Assembly: GCA_963727245.1 (NCBI GenBank)
Contig: CAVSFO010000011.1
Coordinates: 186,001 to 250,000, forward strand
DNA: 64,000 nt
Reading direction: 5' to 3'
Origin: JBKQVT01 sp963727245
Lineage (GTDB): Bacteria > Planctomycetota > Planctomycetia > Pirellulales > Thermoguttaceae
Shown: in pieces, positions 1 through 9,129 of the stretch
Layout of the letters: each line of letters opens with the position of its first letter
Position numbering within the stretch: the stretch's first letter is position 1
Notes under the pieces: generated by a model
What the model was told of the DNA's origin: nothing
Databases searched by the model: none
Seen by the model: the letters and a program-made list of their open reading frames with translations, nothing else
Made by a program: the position numbers and the translations under genes

Positions 1-320
1 AAGCGGATCGGATCGCTGCTCCACTTGGCCACCTCGGCCGCCAGCGGCAGCGACGCCTCGGCGGGGGCCTCGTGCTCCGCCAGCCGCTGGGCCGTCAATG
101 AATCCGGCTCCGCCTGCTCCGCGACGTCGTAGAATTCCTTGGGCGGGGGCTCGTTGACCAGGTTGATGCCCTCCTCCTCCAGGGCGATCAACAGGTTGTC
201 GAGCTTGTCGGGATTGACTTCTTCGTCCGGCAGGTAATCGTTGACCTCGTCGTAGGTCAGATAGCCTTGCGATTTCCCCTTGGCAACCAACTCCTGCAAA
301 TCCTTGTCGAATAGGTCCAC
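1..320 (-). CDS. rpoD: RNA polymerase primary sigma factor RpoD, N-terminal part (runs off window)
   Basis: The reading frame on the minus strand begins with GTG at 320 and runs out of the window at position 1. About 106 residues are visible. They match sigma-70 region 1.1: the start reads VDLFDKDLQELVAKGKSQGY and is followed by LTYDEVNDYLPDE and an acidic stretch ending in EEEGINLV. Region 1.1 is found in housekeeping sigma factors, where it stops free sigma from binding DNA. The GTG start is supported by AAAAGGAG seven bases upstream. The gene lies 113 bp downstream of dnaG on the same strand, the classic macromolecular-synthesis order, which strengthens both calls. Regions 2-4 are outside the window. 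Confidence 0.9.
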   Translation of the reverse strand, partial: MDLFDKDLQELVAKGKSQGYLTYDEVNDYLPDEEVNPDKLDNLLIALEEEGINLVNEPPPKEFYDVAEQAEPDSLTAQRLAEHEAPAEASLPLAAEVAKWSSDPIR

Positions 321-433
321 CTCACTACTCCTTTTGCGCCACGCGCGGCGCACTGGGTGTCCTTCGGATGCGATCGGGCATGCGCGGCGCATTGCGGGGC
401 GCGCCGCGATGGATCGCCCGGTCCTTGGTATCC

Positions 434-2321
434 TTACCCGTCCGTGGGTCCGGAAATACCATGCCGGCTTCGTTCCTGCCGGAGAATCTCCTCCAACAGG
501 GCATTTTCCTGGCTGGCGTCCAGCCCTCCTTCACGCAACGCCACGATCTGTGCGGGGCGCTGCCTTTGCGTCTCCTCCTGCAAAAGGTTGTGGATCAATT
601 CCTCCAGCAGCGCCGGGGGATCGCCCAGGCGTCTGCCCTTCGATTGTTCGCTTTCGTCCAGCTCGACCAAAAGATTCTTCAACGCCGGTTCGTCGAACTC
701 CAGCATCAGTCGCTCGAACGCCGGCGTCACCCCGGCGTCGAGCAACTGCCGGCAGGTCTCGAAGATCTGCCGGCACGCCTGGCTGAGGAGTTGCTCGGCG
801 CAGCCGGGCGGCGGCCGCCGGCCAGCACTCCGGATGGCCCAGCAGCAGCTCCAGCAGCTCGCGCTCGCGGGGCTCGATCTTTTCCGCCCGCCACGATGTC
901 GCGCCGGCGGCTGCGGCCGGGCCGGCTGCCGGCGAGGCCGTCCTCGTGCCGCGCCTGGCGGCGGACGGCCGTCAGGTGGCGGCGGACCTCGGCCTCGGGA
1001 ATGCGGAACCGCGCGGCCAATTGCTCCAGGATCTTCTGCTCCCGGAGCCGGCTGGCCCCCGTGGTGTCGTGCCGCAGCCGCGCGCCTTAGCCACAATCGC
1101 CACCAGCCTCGCCAGCGCCTCGCTGGACCCGTGGATGTCGTGTCCCAGGTCGATGCCGCCGGTGGCCGTGCGAATGGCATGGTCGAGGGCATCGACCGTC
1201 TCGGTCTCCAGCAAACGGCGGAAGGCGTCGGCCCCCCGCTCTTGCAGAAATTCGCAGGGATCCAGCTCGTCGGGCAGGGTGAGGATGCGGAGATCGACCT
1301 GCTGGGCGACGAACAACTCCAACACTTCGTTGGCCCGCCGCCGCCCCGCCTCGTCGCCGTCGAGCACCAACACGATGCGGTCGGCAAAACGCTTGAGGAT
1401 GCGGACGTGGGCCTCGCCCAAGGCCGTTCCCAGCACGGCCACCGCGTCGGTAAAGCCGTATTGATGGGCGACGATGCAATCGGTGTAGCCTTCCATCACC
1501 AACGCGGTGTGACTCTTGCGAATCGTCTCCCGGGCCAAGTCCAGCCCATAGAGCAGATGGCTCTTGGCAAACAGCGGCGTTTCCGGCGAGTTGACGTACT
1601 TCGCCGGGCTGTCGGACAGTCCGGGCAGGACGCGGCCGCCCATTCCTACCGGCCGGCCTTGCACGTCGCGGATAGCGAAGAGCACGCGGCCTTTGAAGCG
1701 ATCGTAGAGCCCGCCGCCGCCGGCGGACCGCGCCAACACCCCGATGGTCTCCAGCACCCGCGCCTGCGCCGGAGTGCCGCCGGCACGCTGGAAGATCCAA
1801 GCGGGCTCGGTGGGGGAGAAGCCGAGGTTGAATTGTTCGATGCTCGCGGCGGTAATGCCGCGATCTTGCAGGTATTTTCGGGCGGGCTCGGCCTCGGCGG
1901 CGCCGAGCAGGCAGTCGTGATATTGCCGTTGGGCCCAGGCCATGGCCTCGTAGAGGGTGCGTTTATCGGGCGCGGCCGGCCCGGCGGACGAGGCCGACGG
2001 CTCGGGCGATTCCGGCCGCGATGGTTGCTGCAAGGTGACGCCGGCCCGGTCGGCCAGCATCGCCATCGCCTCGGGGAACTCGACGCCTTCGGTCTTCATG
2101 ATGAAGCTGAAGATGTCGCCGCCGATGTCGCAGACCCAGCACTTGAACGATTGCCGCTCGGGATTGACCTGGAGACTGGGGCGCGAGTCGTCGTGCCAGG
2201 GGCACAGTCCGACGTAGTTGCGGCCTTGGCGGCGGAGTTGTACGACGCTGCCGACCAGGTCGACGATGTCGATCGCCTGGCGGATCTGTTCCTTGGCATC
2301 GAGCGACCAGCGCGATGGCAC
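434..2321 (-). CDS. dnaG: DNA primase DnaG (three apparent frameshifts)
   Basis: DnaG makes RNA primers at the replication fork. The N-terminus shows SLDAKEQIRQAIDIVDLVG, then the zinc-binding set CPWHDD...CWVC. The Toprim part has MEGYTDCIVAHQYGF and LVLDGDEAG. I prefer the GTG at 2321 because GGGAG sits six bases upstream; the longer frame up to 2408 has no such site. The protein passes through different frames near 1085, 905-940 and 800. Reading across them gives LREQKILEQLAARFRIPEAE, EKIEPRERELLELLLGHPE and finally LMLEFDEPALKNLLVELDE, all in the expected C-terminal order. At ~1085 the change fits loss of one G in a GCGGCGCGG context. An essential gene broken three times is best explained by assembly indels. 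It is followed by rpoD. Confidence 0.93.
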
Positions 2322-2723
2322 TGTCAACTCCCGTGTGTCACGAAGGGCGAATTCCATTTCGCAAATGTCTCGTGAGACCGCGTGCGCGGGTGACGCCGAG
2401 TGGGACAAATCCGTTTGTCGCGACGTTCCTGCCCTCAGGAGGGGTGAAAATCCACTGCGGGAAAAAGAGGCCCCGCCGCCTTCCTTCCGGGCCGGTCGAG
2501 CGCTGGCCGGCTTCCCGGGTGCGAGGCGGCCGGATGATTATAGCCCGATTCGCAAAAATGGTCAACCGCACGGATTCGGTCGGACTGTTCCCGTGTGCCA
2601 CGGCTGTGTCAGCCGTGCGCGGGTGGCCCCGACGCAGGGGCCGGGGGCCGGGGTGTCAGCCGTGCGCGGCTGGCTCCGGTAGCATTGCTATCAGGGTGCC
2701 GTCCGTTTCGGGATTGTCCCCGC
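2322..2723. other. Intergenic, no gene seen
   Basis: This spacer upstream of dnaG carries GGCTGTGTCAGCCGTGCGCG-like short repeats around 2600-2680. No reading frame in it has a recognisable product. A promoter for the dnaG-rpoD pair should lie here, but I see no convincing -35/-10 pair. Confidence 0.4.
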
Positions 2724-2812
2724 CCCCCAAGCCCACCGGCTGCGCCCGGTGGGAATAGCGCTGCTTACCCCTCCAAGTTCCCACCGGGCGCCGCCGGTGG
2801 GCTTCGAGGGCA
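2724..2812. repeat. Palindromic CCCACCGG...CCGGTGGG repeats
   Basis: Two facing copies of a GC-rich palindrome (CCCACCGGCTGCGCCCGGTGGG and CCCACCGGGCGCCGCCGGTGGG types). Relatives occur at 4608-4641, 26473-26500 and 28319-28475, always between genes. Confidence 0.65.
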
Positions 2813-2840
2813 AATTGTGAACAATGGAAATTCCCGTCGT

Positions 2841-3060
2841 CCTCGCCCCGCAGGGGCCTTAATAACTTAGCCCAGGGTCGCCGCGCAGCGGCCACCCTGG
2901 GTTAGCGGGCCGCCCTCGCCCTCAACCCCACAGGGGTTGCGCAGACGACCGCGAAACGAAACCCCGTTGGGGTTTTTGAAATTCTCGCCGTCCGAGGCCC
3001 AGGGTAGCCGCTGCGCGGCAACCCCAGGCTATGCTATAGCACCCCTGCAGGGCTGGGGTG
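2841..3060. repeat. Composite inverted element, transposase-free copy 1
   Basis: Order: a CCCCGCAGGGG cap, a long arm (CCAGGGTCGCCGCGCAGCGG type), box CAACCCCACAGGGGTTG, box GAAACCCCGTTGGGGTTTT, the reverse complement of the arm, and a closing cap (CACCCCTGCAGGGCTGGGGTG). The same order flanks the Y1 transposase at 35781-36444. The downstream end of the PEP-CTERM frame at 3145 runs towards it. Confidence 0.75.
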
Positions 3061-3144
3061 CGGATGCCGTCCGCATTGGGGTTACGTTCGAGGCCGGCGG
3101 CGATCGGTGGGGCAGGCTGTACGGCTATGCCACGCGACTGGCGG

Positions 3145-4160
3145 TCACCAAGCCCTCGCCCTGCGCCGCCGCAAATAAACTGCCCCAGCAGCCCCAGCAG
3201 CGCTGAGACCAGGAGCGCAAGGGTGGACGGTTCGGGGACGACGAAAGCGTGATCGACCTCCGACGAGTCCACGTAGTACCCGACGATCAAGTTGCCAGAG
3301 ATTCCTTGGGCATAGGTGCCATTGGTTCCCAACGGGTCGTCCAGGGTCGTGTATGACGTGCCGTCATAGAGAAAACCGTTTTGCTGACCGCTTGAATCCA
3401 AATAGGCTCCGACAATGTTGTTGCCCGAGATGCCGTAGGCGCGGGTGCCGTTGATCTTTCCGTCAGGGCTGGCCAACGGGTCGTCCAGCGTCGTGTAAGT
3501 CAAAGTCGATCTGTTGTAGAGGAAACCGTGATCGACCTCCGACGAGTCCACGTAGTAGCCGACGATCAAATTGCCGCAGATTCCTTGGGCATAGGTGCCA
3601 TTGGTTCCCAACGGGTCGTCCAGCGTCGTGTATGAGGTGCCGTTATAGAGAAAACCGTTTTGCTGACCGCTGGAATCCAAATAGGCTCCGACAATGTTGC
3701 TGCCTGAGATGCCGTAGGCGCGGGTGCCGTTTACCTTTCCGTCAGGACTTGCCAACGGGTCGTCCAGCGTCGTGTAAGTCGATGTCGATCCGTTGTAGAG
3801 AAAACCGTGATCCAGGTCCGAGGAGTCCTCATAGTACCCGACGATACAACTGCCAGAGATTCCTTGGGCATAGGTGCCATTGGTTCCCAACGGGGCGTCC
3901 AGCGTTGCGTAAGTCGTGCCGTCATAGAGAAAACCGTTTTGCTGACCGCTTGAATCCAAATAGGCTCCGACAATGTTGTTGCCCGAGATGCCGTAGGCGC
4001 GGGTGCCGTTGATCTTTCCGTCAGGACTTGCCAACGGGTCGTCTAGCGTCGTAAATGTTGCGGCGGCGACTGGGCTGGCAGAAACGGCGATTGCAAGCAG
4101 CGTCGCCAGCGCGCCCAGGTAGCTTCCCATTGGTTTCACAGGAACGGCCGACCATCTCAT
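3145..4160 (-). CDS. PEP-CTERM exported protein with HAF-type extracellular repeats (C-terminal frameshift)
   Basis: The start ATG at 4160 follows AGAAAGGG. A signal peptide (ALATLLAIAVSASPVAAA) leads into about six repeats of the HAF type. They alternate between a YGISGNNIVGAYLDSSGQQ form and a YAQGISG...IVGYYEDSS form. Near the end comes VPEPSTLALLVSALLGLLG, the PEP-CTERM sorting signal. As sequenced, the frame then reads QFICGG and continues to 2922. Adding one G to the GGGG run at 3183-3186 instead gives AVYLRRRRARAW and a stop at 3145, the expected Arg-rich anchor tail, so I end the gene there. PEP-CTERM proteins are known to be processed by exosortase/archaeosortase-type enzymes and sent to the envelope or matrix; no exosortase is in this window. 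Function of the repeats is unknown. Confidence 0.82.
3270..4060 (-). repeat. ~280-bp in-frame tandem repeats inside the HAF protein
   Basis: The segments containing CCTTGGGCATAGGTGCCATT recur around 3305, 3587 and 3866, a period of about 280 bp (94 codons). They are nearly identical at the DNA level, which points to recent expansion or homogenisation of the protein repeats. Confidence 0.8.
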
Positions 4161-4303
4161 CACGATGCCCTTTCTATCAATGAATTGGACCGCCGCAGCC
4201 AGAATCAGGTTCCGCCACAACTTATCTCCCGTCGCCACGCTCGACAACCATCCGCCGGCCACGCGCGGCAGGCCCGGCTGCCGAAAAGGAAAGCGGGAAG
4301 GCG

Positions 4304-4393
4304 CCCAGCCAAGAACGGCCCACGGCTTGAACCGCGAGCAACACGGCTGGGTCAACCGACGCTGCCTCTTTTTGTCGAGGATGGTGAAGGGCG
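4304..4393 (-). promoter_or_regulatory. Conserved leader element upstream of PEP-CTERM gene, copy 1
   Basis: Positions 4304-4380 match 10858-10935 at about 68 of 78 aligned bases by eye. Both copies end exactly 143 bases before the ATG of a PEP-CTERM gene. On the sense strand it holds a small hairpin (CCTCGACAAAAAGAGG), the decamer GAGGCAGCGT, and CCCAGCC...GGCTGGG, which can pair. It may be a 5' leader RNA or a shared promoter region; nothing shows which. Confidence 0.6.
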
Positions 4394-4679
4394 GGGCGGA
4401 AAGCTCTTCGCTTCCCGGACCCGCCGTACCGGTATTTATAGTCACCAATGCCGGAAATTCAAGTGTCTTGCCCCACGCTTTTTCGCATTTTAACAACATC
4501 CTGACGCGGAGGTCGCGATAGAATGCCAATTGCGCCCCTCAAATGGCGGAGGGGTAAGCTGTCCCAGCGGCTCGCGGGCGGCAGGGCCGGGAGCGGCCCG
4601 CGACGCCGTTCCCACCCGCCGCAGCCGGCGGGCTTGGAAATCGACGGGAAATGGAGGGGCCCCGCAAAGAACCGCGGCC
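4394..4679. other. Intergenic, AT-richer upstream region and one palindrome
   Basis: Between the PEP-CTERM leader and the next gene end. A TATAAAT-like stretch near 4435 could be a -10 for the minus-strand PEP-CTERM gene. A CCCACCCGCCGCAGCCGGCGGG palindrome sits at 4608-4641. No gene recognised. Confidence 0.35.
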
Positions 4680-5972
4680 TCAGCGGGCCGGCTTCTGGCC
4701 GGGAGAGTCGGTCTGACGGCAATGACCCAGCGACATCAACGCAAAGGCCGTCCCGTATTGTTGATGGTAATCGTACAGCGGGAAGTCCCACCACGAGCCG
4801 TCCTTGTCCTGCACACGCATCAGAATATGGGCCAACTGATCGCGGTAGGGCGGCCGCTCGGCCGGCGGCAGTTGCTCGATGCACAAGGCCGCATAATAGT
4901 GGCCGAAATAGTAGAAATAACCGGCCACCTGGCACCATGATTCGTGCGGGACCACCGTCTTGCGGCCGGCGTCGAGCCAGAAATTCCGCGCGATGAGCCA
5001 GTTCAGCCAGTTCCTGATGACCGCGTTGGTCACTTTCGGGTCGCCCCAGAGCCGCATGGCCACGTTGCAGGCCTGCGAGCGGCCCAGGCTGCCCATCGGG
5101 CGGTTGACCAGCCGCATCGGCTGATACTTCAGATATTCGCCGTAGTCGACGCTGAAGTCGGGCTTCCGCTGGCGAAGGATCGAGGCCATGGCACGGTCGA
5201 CCAGCCGCTGCGGCACCTCGACGCTGGAGTCCTTGGCCGTCCGTAGCGCCACCAGCACCGCGGCGGTCATAAAGCTCATCGTCGAGCCGCTGGTCCGCTG
5301 CGTTTCAGCGTTCATGTCGTAATAGCACCAGCCGCCGTCGATGCACTCGTAGCGGCCCAGGAAGTCGATCTGCTGCCGCATCAGGTCGCGGATCTTGCGG
5401 CAACGGTCCTGATCGCCGGCGTGGCGATGGAGCAAGGCCGCCAGGGCCTGCAACGAATAGCCGTGGGCCCAGTTGTTGTAAAGCGCATCGGCCGCCGGCC
5501 GCCGCACCAGCGGCAAGTGCTCGTAAAGCCAGGCCTCGGCGCGATCGACGGCCCAGGCGACCTCGGGCCGATCGCCGCCGGTCTCCAGCATCGCACAAAT
5601 GCACATCGAGGTGACCGCGGCTCGAAACGCCCGCTGAGTGCCGGGCACGGGGGCATACACTTCCTCCGGCCGCGTGCTATCGGCCGAGCCCCACGAGCCG
5701 TTGGGGTTCTGCCGCCGCAGCAGGAAGTCGACGCCACGGCGAATGGTTGCTTCCAAGTCGGCGGCGGGCACCCTGGCGACGGGTTTCGGCTTCGGCCCGG
5801 TCACGGCGCGCGGGTCATCGACGGCCGCCGGCGCGGTGCCGGCTGCCGAGGCCGTGGGGGCCGCCGGGGCCGTGCGGTTCGCCGGCGCCGCCGCCATCCA
5901 AAGCGGCATGGTGGCCAGCAGCGTCCACAGCGGCCAGGCCGAGTGAGTCAACATCGAGGGCAGCGTCTTCAT
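4680..5972 (-). CDS. Exported terpenoid-cyclase-fold (prenyltransferase/squalene-oxidase repeat) protein
   Basis: The preferred start is ATG at 5972 (MKTLPSML), with GGAAG five bases before it. The longer frame to 6095 would read through a repeat. After a hydrophobic segment (LWTLLATMPLWMAAA) and an Ala/Pro linker the protein shows alpha/alpha-barrel repeats typical of the squalene cyclase superfamily: LLRRQNPNGSWG, HGYSLQALAALLHRH, ECIDGGWCYYD and VQDKDGSWWDFPLYDYHQQY. These resemble QW-type motifs. The acidic DXDD motif of true squalene-hopene cyclases is not visible, so a structural or binding role is as likely as catalysis. It lies downstream of the HlyD-type gene, separated by a strong inverted repeat. 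Confidence 0.75.
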   Translation of the reverse strand: MKTLPSMLTHSAWPLWTLLATMPLWMAAAPANRTAPAAPTASAAGTAPAAVDDPRAVTGPKPKPVARVPAADLEATIRRGVDFLLRRQNPNGSWGSADSTRPEEVYAPVPGTQRAFRAAVTSMCICAMLETGGDRPEVAWAVDRAEAWLYEHLPLVRRPAADALYNNWAHGYSLQALAALLHRHAGDQDRCRKIRDLMRQQIDFLGRYECIDGGWCYYDMNAETQRTSGSTMSFMTAAVLVALRTAKDSSVEVPQRLVDRAMASILRQRKPDFSVDYGEYLKYQPMRLVNRPMGSLGRSQACNVAMRLWGDPKVTNAVIRNWLNWLIARNFWLDAGRKTVVPHESWCQVAGYFYYFGHYYAALCIEQLPPAERPPYRDQLAHILMRVQDKDGSWWDFPLYDYHQQYGTAFALMSLGHCRQTDSPGQKPAR

Positions 5973-5983
5973 GGAACTTCCAA

Positions 5984-6027
5984 GGGGACAGTCCCATTTT
6001 CGTCGGACGAAAATCGGGACAGTCCCC
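5984..6027. terminator. Strong inverted repeat between two minus-strand genes
   Basis: GGGGACAGTCCC-ATTTTCGTC and its reverse complement form a near-perfect hairpin of about 21-base arms. It lies just after the HlyD-type gene, so it may end that transcript. The GGGGACAGTCCC core is also a common dispersed repeat, so a terminator role is only inferred. Confidence 0.5.
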
Positions 6028-6054
6028 AGCCTATTCTTCATGACCATGGGGGCG

Positions 6055-7698
6055 TTATTGCTCGTCCTTGGGCCGTTCCGACAACACTTCGTCACCCTCT
6101 TGCAGCCCGCTGAGGATCTCGACCTGCTTGTCGTTTTGCTTGCCCACGGTGACGAGGCGTTTTTCCGGCTTGCCTTTGTCCGTCTTGGCGGCGACGTAGA
6201 CGTAGCGGTGCTGCACGTCGAAATCGTCGCTGAAGACCGCCTTGGGCGAGACCGTCAGGGCGTCGGCCTTCTTGTAGGGGACCAACTTCACGTCGCAGGC
6301 CATGCCGGGCATGACGGCGTTGGCCTGGGCATCGGCGGCCACGGCGAGCTGGGCGTCGAAGCTGCCGGAGCTGATGGGGACCGTGCCCACGCGCTGCACG
6401 ATGGCCGAGAGCCGCCGGTCGCTGAACCCGGCCGGCTCGACGACGGCTTGCAGTCCGCCGCTGACGTGTTGGAGCTGGTTTTCCGGCACCGTGACGTTGA
6501 CCAGCAGGGGCCGCGGCTGGACCACGGTCATAAAGACCTCGTTGGGCGAAATGCTGCTGTCGCGGCGGAGCGTTTCGCTCCCCAGGCCGCTCCACTTGCC
6601 GCGCACGCACTTGCCGTAATAGACGATGCCGTCGATGGGCGATTTGACGGTCATCATCGCCCGGTCCTCGCGCAGCTTGCGGAGATGCTCGTCGGCCCGC
6701 TGCTGCAGCACCCGCTGTTTCTCCAATTCCAGGCGCTGTTTGTTCAACAGCATGGGGAGCGTGACCTTGGTGCGGTTCCAGTCGATCTCGGCCCGCTGGG
6801 CGGCCTCCTTGACTTTCTCCTCGCGTCGCGGGACGGTATATTTCAGGAACTCGTCACATTCGGCCTGCGTCCGCTCGACCACGAACTTGGCCCGCTTCAC
6901 GGTGTCGTCGGCCCGCTTGAGCACGATCTTTTCGGTGTCTGCCGTGGCCTCGTCGGCCTTGTACATCTTCTGGAGCTGCCGCAACTCTTCCTCGGCATAT
7001 TCGAGCATGTCCTTAGACGCCTGCAGCGTGACGGCGGCGGTCTTGATTCCCAGGGGGCGATCCACGTCGAAGAACTGCTTCAAATCTTCCTGGGCGATGC
7101 GGTTGGCATGTTCAGCGGCGTCCATGTCCAGCGGCGCCGCTTTCTCCGTGGCCTGAAGGGCTTCTTCGGCCTGCTTCAGGGCCAGCGCGGAAACCTGCGA
7201 GTCCTTCTCCTGGTCGGCGATGGCGCGATCGATCTTCTCCAGGTCCAGGGCCAGCACCAGGTCGCCGCGCTTGACCGTGGCGCCGTGCTCGACGGCCTTC
7301 AGCACGCTGAGCGACGTCCACTCCTCCGGCCGCAGGAACAGCTCGGCCGCGTTCTGGGCCTCGAAGACGCCGTCCAGTTTGACCTCGATGCGGAAGGGGC
7401 CCTTCTTGACCTTCTCCGTGGCCGGCTTGGCCGCCTCGTCCGGCTTGGCAGCGGCCGGCGTGCTCGCGGCCGGCTTGGCCGCCTCTTTGCCGGCCTCCGG
7501 CTTGGCGGCGTCTTTGGCTGGGGCGTCCTTTTTGACTGCGGCGTCTTTTACCGGGGCGTCCTTTTTATCGGCAGCGGCCGGTTGCCCGGCGGCAGGATGG
7601 TCTGCCGGGTCCTTGGCCGCCGCCAAGTGGGAACCAAGATTGCTCAAAACCACCAGGGCCAACACAGAGCAGGGCAGCCCGCAGGCGTAGCGTCGCAT
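6055..7698 (-). CDS. HlyD-family periplasmic adaptor of an efflux/secretion pump
   Basis: The start is ATG at 7698 with GAGGA seven bases upstream; the in-frame TTG at 7713 overlaps that site and is less likely. A signal sequence (CSVLALVVLSNLGSHLAAA) is followed by an unusual Lys/Ala/Pro/Asp-rich linker of ~70 residues (KKDAPVKDAAVKKDAPAKDA). Next come the lipoyl/barrel-sandwich part (VEHGATVKRGDLVLALD), a long coiled coil (residues ~190-350), the second lipoyl half (VKSPIDGIVYYG) and a beta-barrel region. The C-terminus ends in LSGLQEGDEVL, typical of RND/ABC adaptors. The matching pump and outer-membrane genes are not next to it. Confidence 0.82.
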   Translation of the reverse strand: MRRYACGLPCSVLALVVLSNLGSHLAAAKDPADHPAAGQPAAADKKDAPVKDAAVKKDAPAKDAAKPEAGKEAAKPAASTPAAAKPDEAAKPATEKVKKGPFRIEVKLDGVFEAQNAAELFLRPEEWTSLSVLKAVEHGATVKRGDLVLALDLEKIDRAIADQEKDSQVSALALKQAEEALQATEKAAPLDMDAAEHANRIAQEDLKQFFDVDRPLGIKTAAVTLQASKDMLEYAEEELRQLQKMYKADEATADTEKIVLKRADDTVKRAKFVVERTQAECDEFLKYTVPRREEKVKEAAQRAEIDWNRTKVTLPMLLNKQRLELEKQRVLQQRADEHLRKLREDRAMMTVKSPIDGIVYYGKCVRGKWSGLGSETLRRDSSISPNEVFMTVVQPRPLLVNVTVPENQLQHVSGGLQAVVEPAGFSDRRLSAIVQRVGTVPISSGSFDAQLAVAADAQANAVMPGMACDVKLVPYKKADALTVSPKAVFSDDFDVQHRYVYVAAKTDKGKPEKRLVTVGKQNDKQVEILSGLQEGDEVLSERPKDEQ

Positions 7699-8086
7699 CG
7701 CTGTATTCCTCAAGGAGTGTGCAATATGTCCAATCTATCCATCTTGCTCCGGCGGCGGCCGGATTGCAAGCGTGCCCCTCGCACTAGGGGCATTTTCCGC
7801 TGGAGTTTCAGGATGGGGTTGGGTTGTAGGGGCAAAGGCACCGCCACAAGCCCGGAGTGGGAATTTCCCGTCTGTTTGCCGGGAACTCGCGGCAGAAGAA
7901 CCACCGTATTGGCAACGTCATCGCGAGAGATTTCTCACGCCAAGGCGCGAAGCCGCAAAGGAGAACAAGGTAATTGGTGAGCTAACGCCCGGGGCGGCAA
8001 TCCGGCCTTCCTCTTCTTCTTTTCGGACCTTTGCGTCTTTGCGCCTTGGCGTCTTTGCGTGAGGGCCTCCACGCCACGTCCCGGGC
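7699..8086. other. Intergenic with GCAAAGACGC-type repeats
   Basis: From 7931 to 8065 the spacer holds facing copies of the motif CGCCAAGGCGCAAAGACGC (the right arm reads TTTGCGTCTTTGCGCCTTGG). A degenerate relative lies at 55640-55680. No gene recognised in the spacer. Confidence 0.5.
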
Positions 8087-8920
8087 TCAGCTCGGCGGCG
8101 GCGGCGCCTCTTTCTTCGCGTCGGCGTAGAAGCGGGCGAGATTGATGCCGCCGCGCAGCTCCTCTTCGAGCAGCTTGATGCGCGTCTCCAGGCGATCCAC
8201 CTTCTGCTGCAAGGCGGGCAGAAGATAACGCTGGGTCTCTTCCACCCGCGCCCGCGGCACGCTCGGATAGCCCAGGTGCCGCGCCAGGGCGGCGAACAGG
8301 AAGAGCGGGTCCTTCTGCCGGTTGGCCAGGGCGATGCGGCCTTCCTTCTCGCCGAAGAGGATGGGTTTTTCGGCCTCGCCGCCGCGGTTCATGCGGTACA
8401 ACTCGCTGCGCACGTAGATCATGTCGGAGAAGTCGATCAGGCCGATCTGGCGGCGGACGATAAGGATCCACTCCCGCCAGTCGGGGCCGTAGATTTCGTC
8501 GCCGGCGATGGCCTCCAGGCCGCGGTCGTAGCCCAGGCGATTGCGGCAAATCGTCTCGAACTGGTAGAGGAAGATCCCTTGCGGCGAGGCGCCGTCGGCC
8601 CGATACTGGGCCTCGCGCTCCAGGATTTCCAGTCCGATGCGGAAATCGAAGCGTCCCTCCGCCCGTTCGGCCTCGGCCACGACATAGGTCTGAAAGGGGG
8701 TGAAGTAGTGGGGCAGATGGCCCATGGCGGTGGCAAAACCACCGGTCAACCGCAGCTCGCTCGACATGAAGTCGATGGCGTAGGGCAAGCTGGTGGTGGC
8801 GAGGATCTCTTGCTTGATGGCCACCAACAGGTCTTGGGTGGACATGGCCTGCTGCATCCGCTCCCGCAACGTGCGGAAGAAGTAGACCTGCTCGACGTAT
8901 TCTTCCCGGTCCAAAGGCAT
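8087..8920 (-). CDS. Conserved hypothetical protein, ~277 aa
   Basis: I do not recognise a functional family. The protein is soluble-looking, with no signal peptide or membrane segment. It starts MPLDREEYVEQVYFFRTL, has an acidic and aromatic middle (GDEIYGPDWREWILIVRRQ) and ends in a coiled-coil-like stretch (LQQKVDRLETRIKLLEEEL) and a Pro-rich tip. The frame is intact over its full length. It diverges from rsmG, and the shared upstream space holds palindromic repeats. The composition suggests a planctomycete-restricted cytoplasmic protein; this is an impression, not a search result. Confidence 0.65.
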   Translation of the reverse strand: MPLDREEYVEQVYFFRTLRERMQQAMSTQDLLVAIKQEILATTSLPYAIDFMSSELRLTGGFATAMGHLPHYFTPFQTYVVAEAERAEGRFDFRIGLEILEREAQYRADGASPQGIFLYQFETICRNRLGYDRGLEAIAGDEIYGPDWREWILIVRRQIGLIDFSDMIYVRSELYRMNRGGEAEKPILFGEKEGRIALANRQKDPLFLFAALARHLGYPSVPRARVEETQRYLLPALQQKVDRLETRIKLLEEELRGGINLARFYADAKKEAPPPPS

Positions 8921-9012
8921 GGCAGTCGGCCGCCTTCCGGCCCTCCCGGCTCCGGTGTATGCTGAAGCGGTAAGGCAACGTCAAACCATAACGTGCCGAA
9001 TCCAAACGTACT

Positions 9013-9087
9013 CGGCACACGCCGTGTGCCGATCCCACTGCACACGGCGTGTACGGCGTACAGCGGGCGGCACACGGCGTGTGCCGG
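9013..9087. repeat. GGCACACGGCGTGTGCC palindromes (three)
   Basis: Three palindromes with core CACACGGCGTGTG between divergent genes. The same family occurs at 40378-40421 and 54598-54644, with a partial copy near 30372. Confidence 0.75.
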
Positions 9088-9129
9088 ATACTGACGCGAG
9101 TCCCATTGTAACCGGAAACCGGCCTGATC

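Noticed and set aside
2922..3144. C-terminal extension of the HAF protein through the repeat
   Set aside because: One G in a homopolymer restores a normal Arg-rich PEP-CTERM tail and stop at 3145, so the extension is probably artificial.
3270..4060. Direct repeats that could suggest a CRISPR array
   Set aside because: They are ~280 bp, in frame, and encode protein repeats.
4304..4393. Cyclic-di-GMP (GEMM) riboswitch upstream of the PEP-CTERM gene
   Set aside because: The GEMM core around GACGCAAAGCC and its tetraloop/receptor are not present on either strand.
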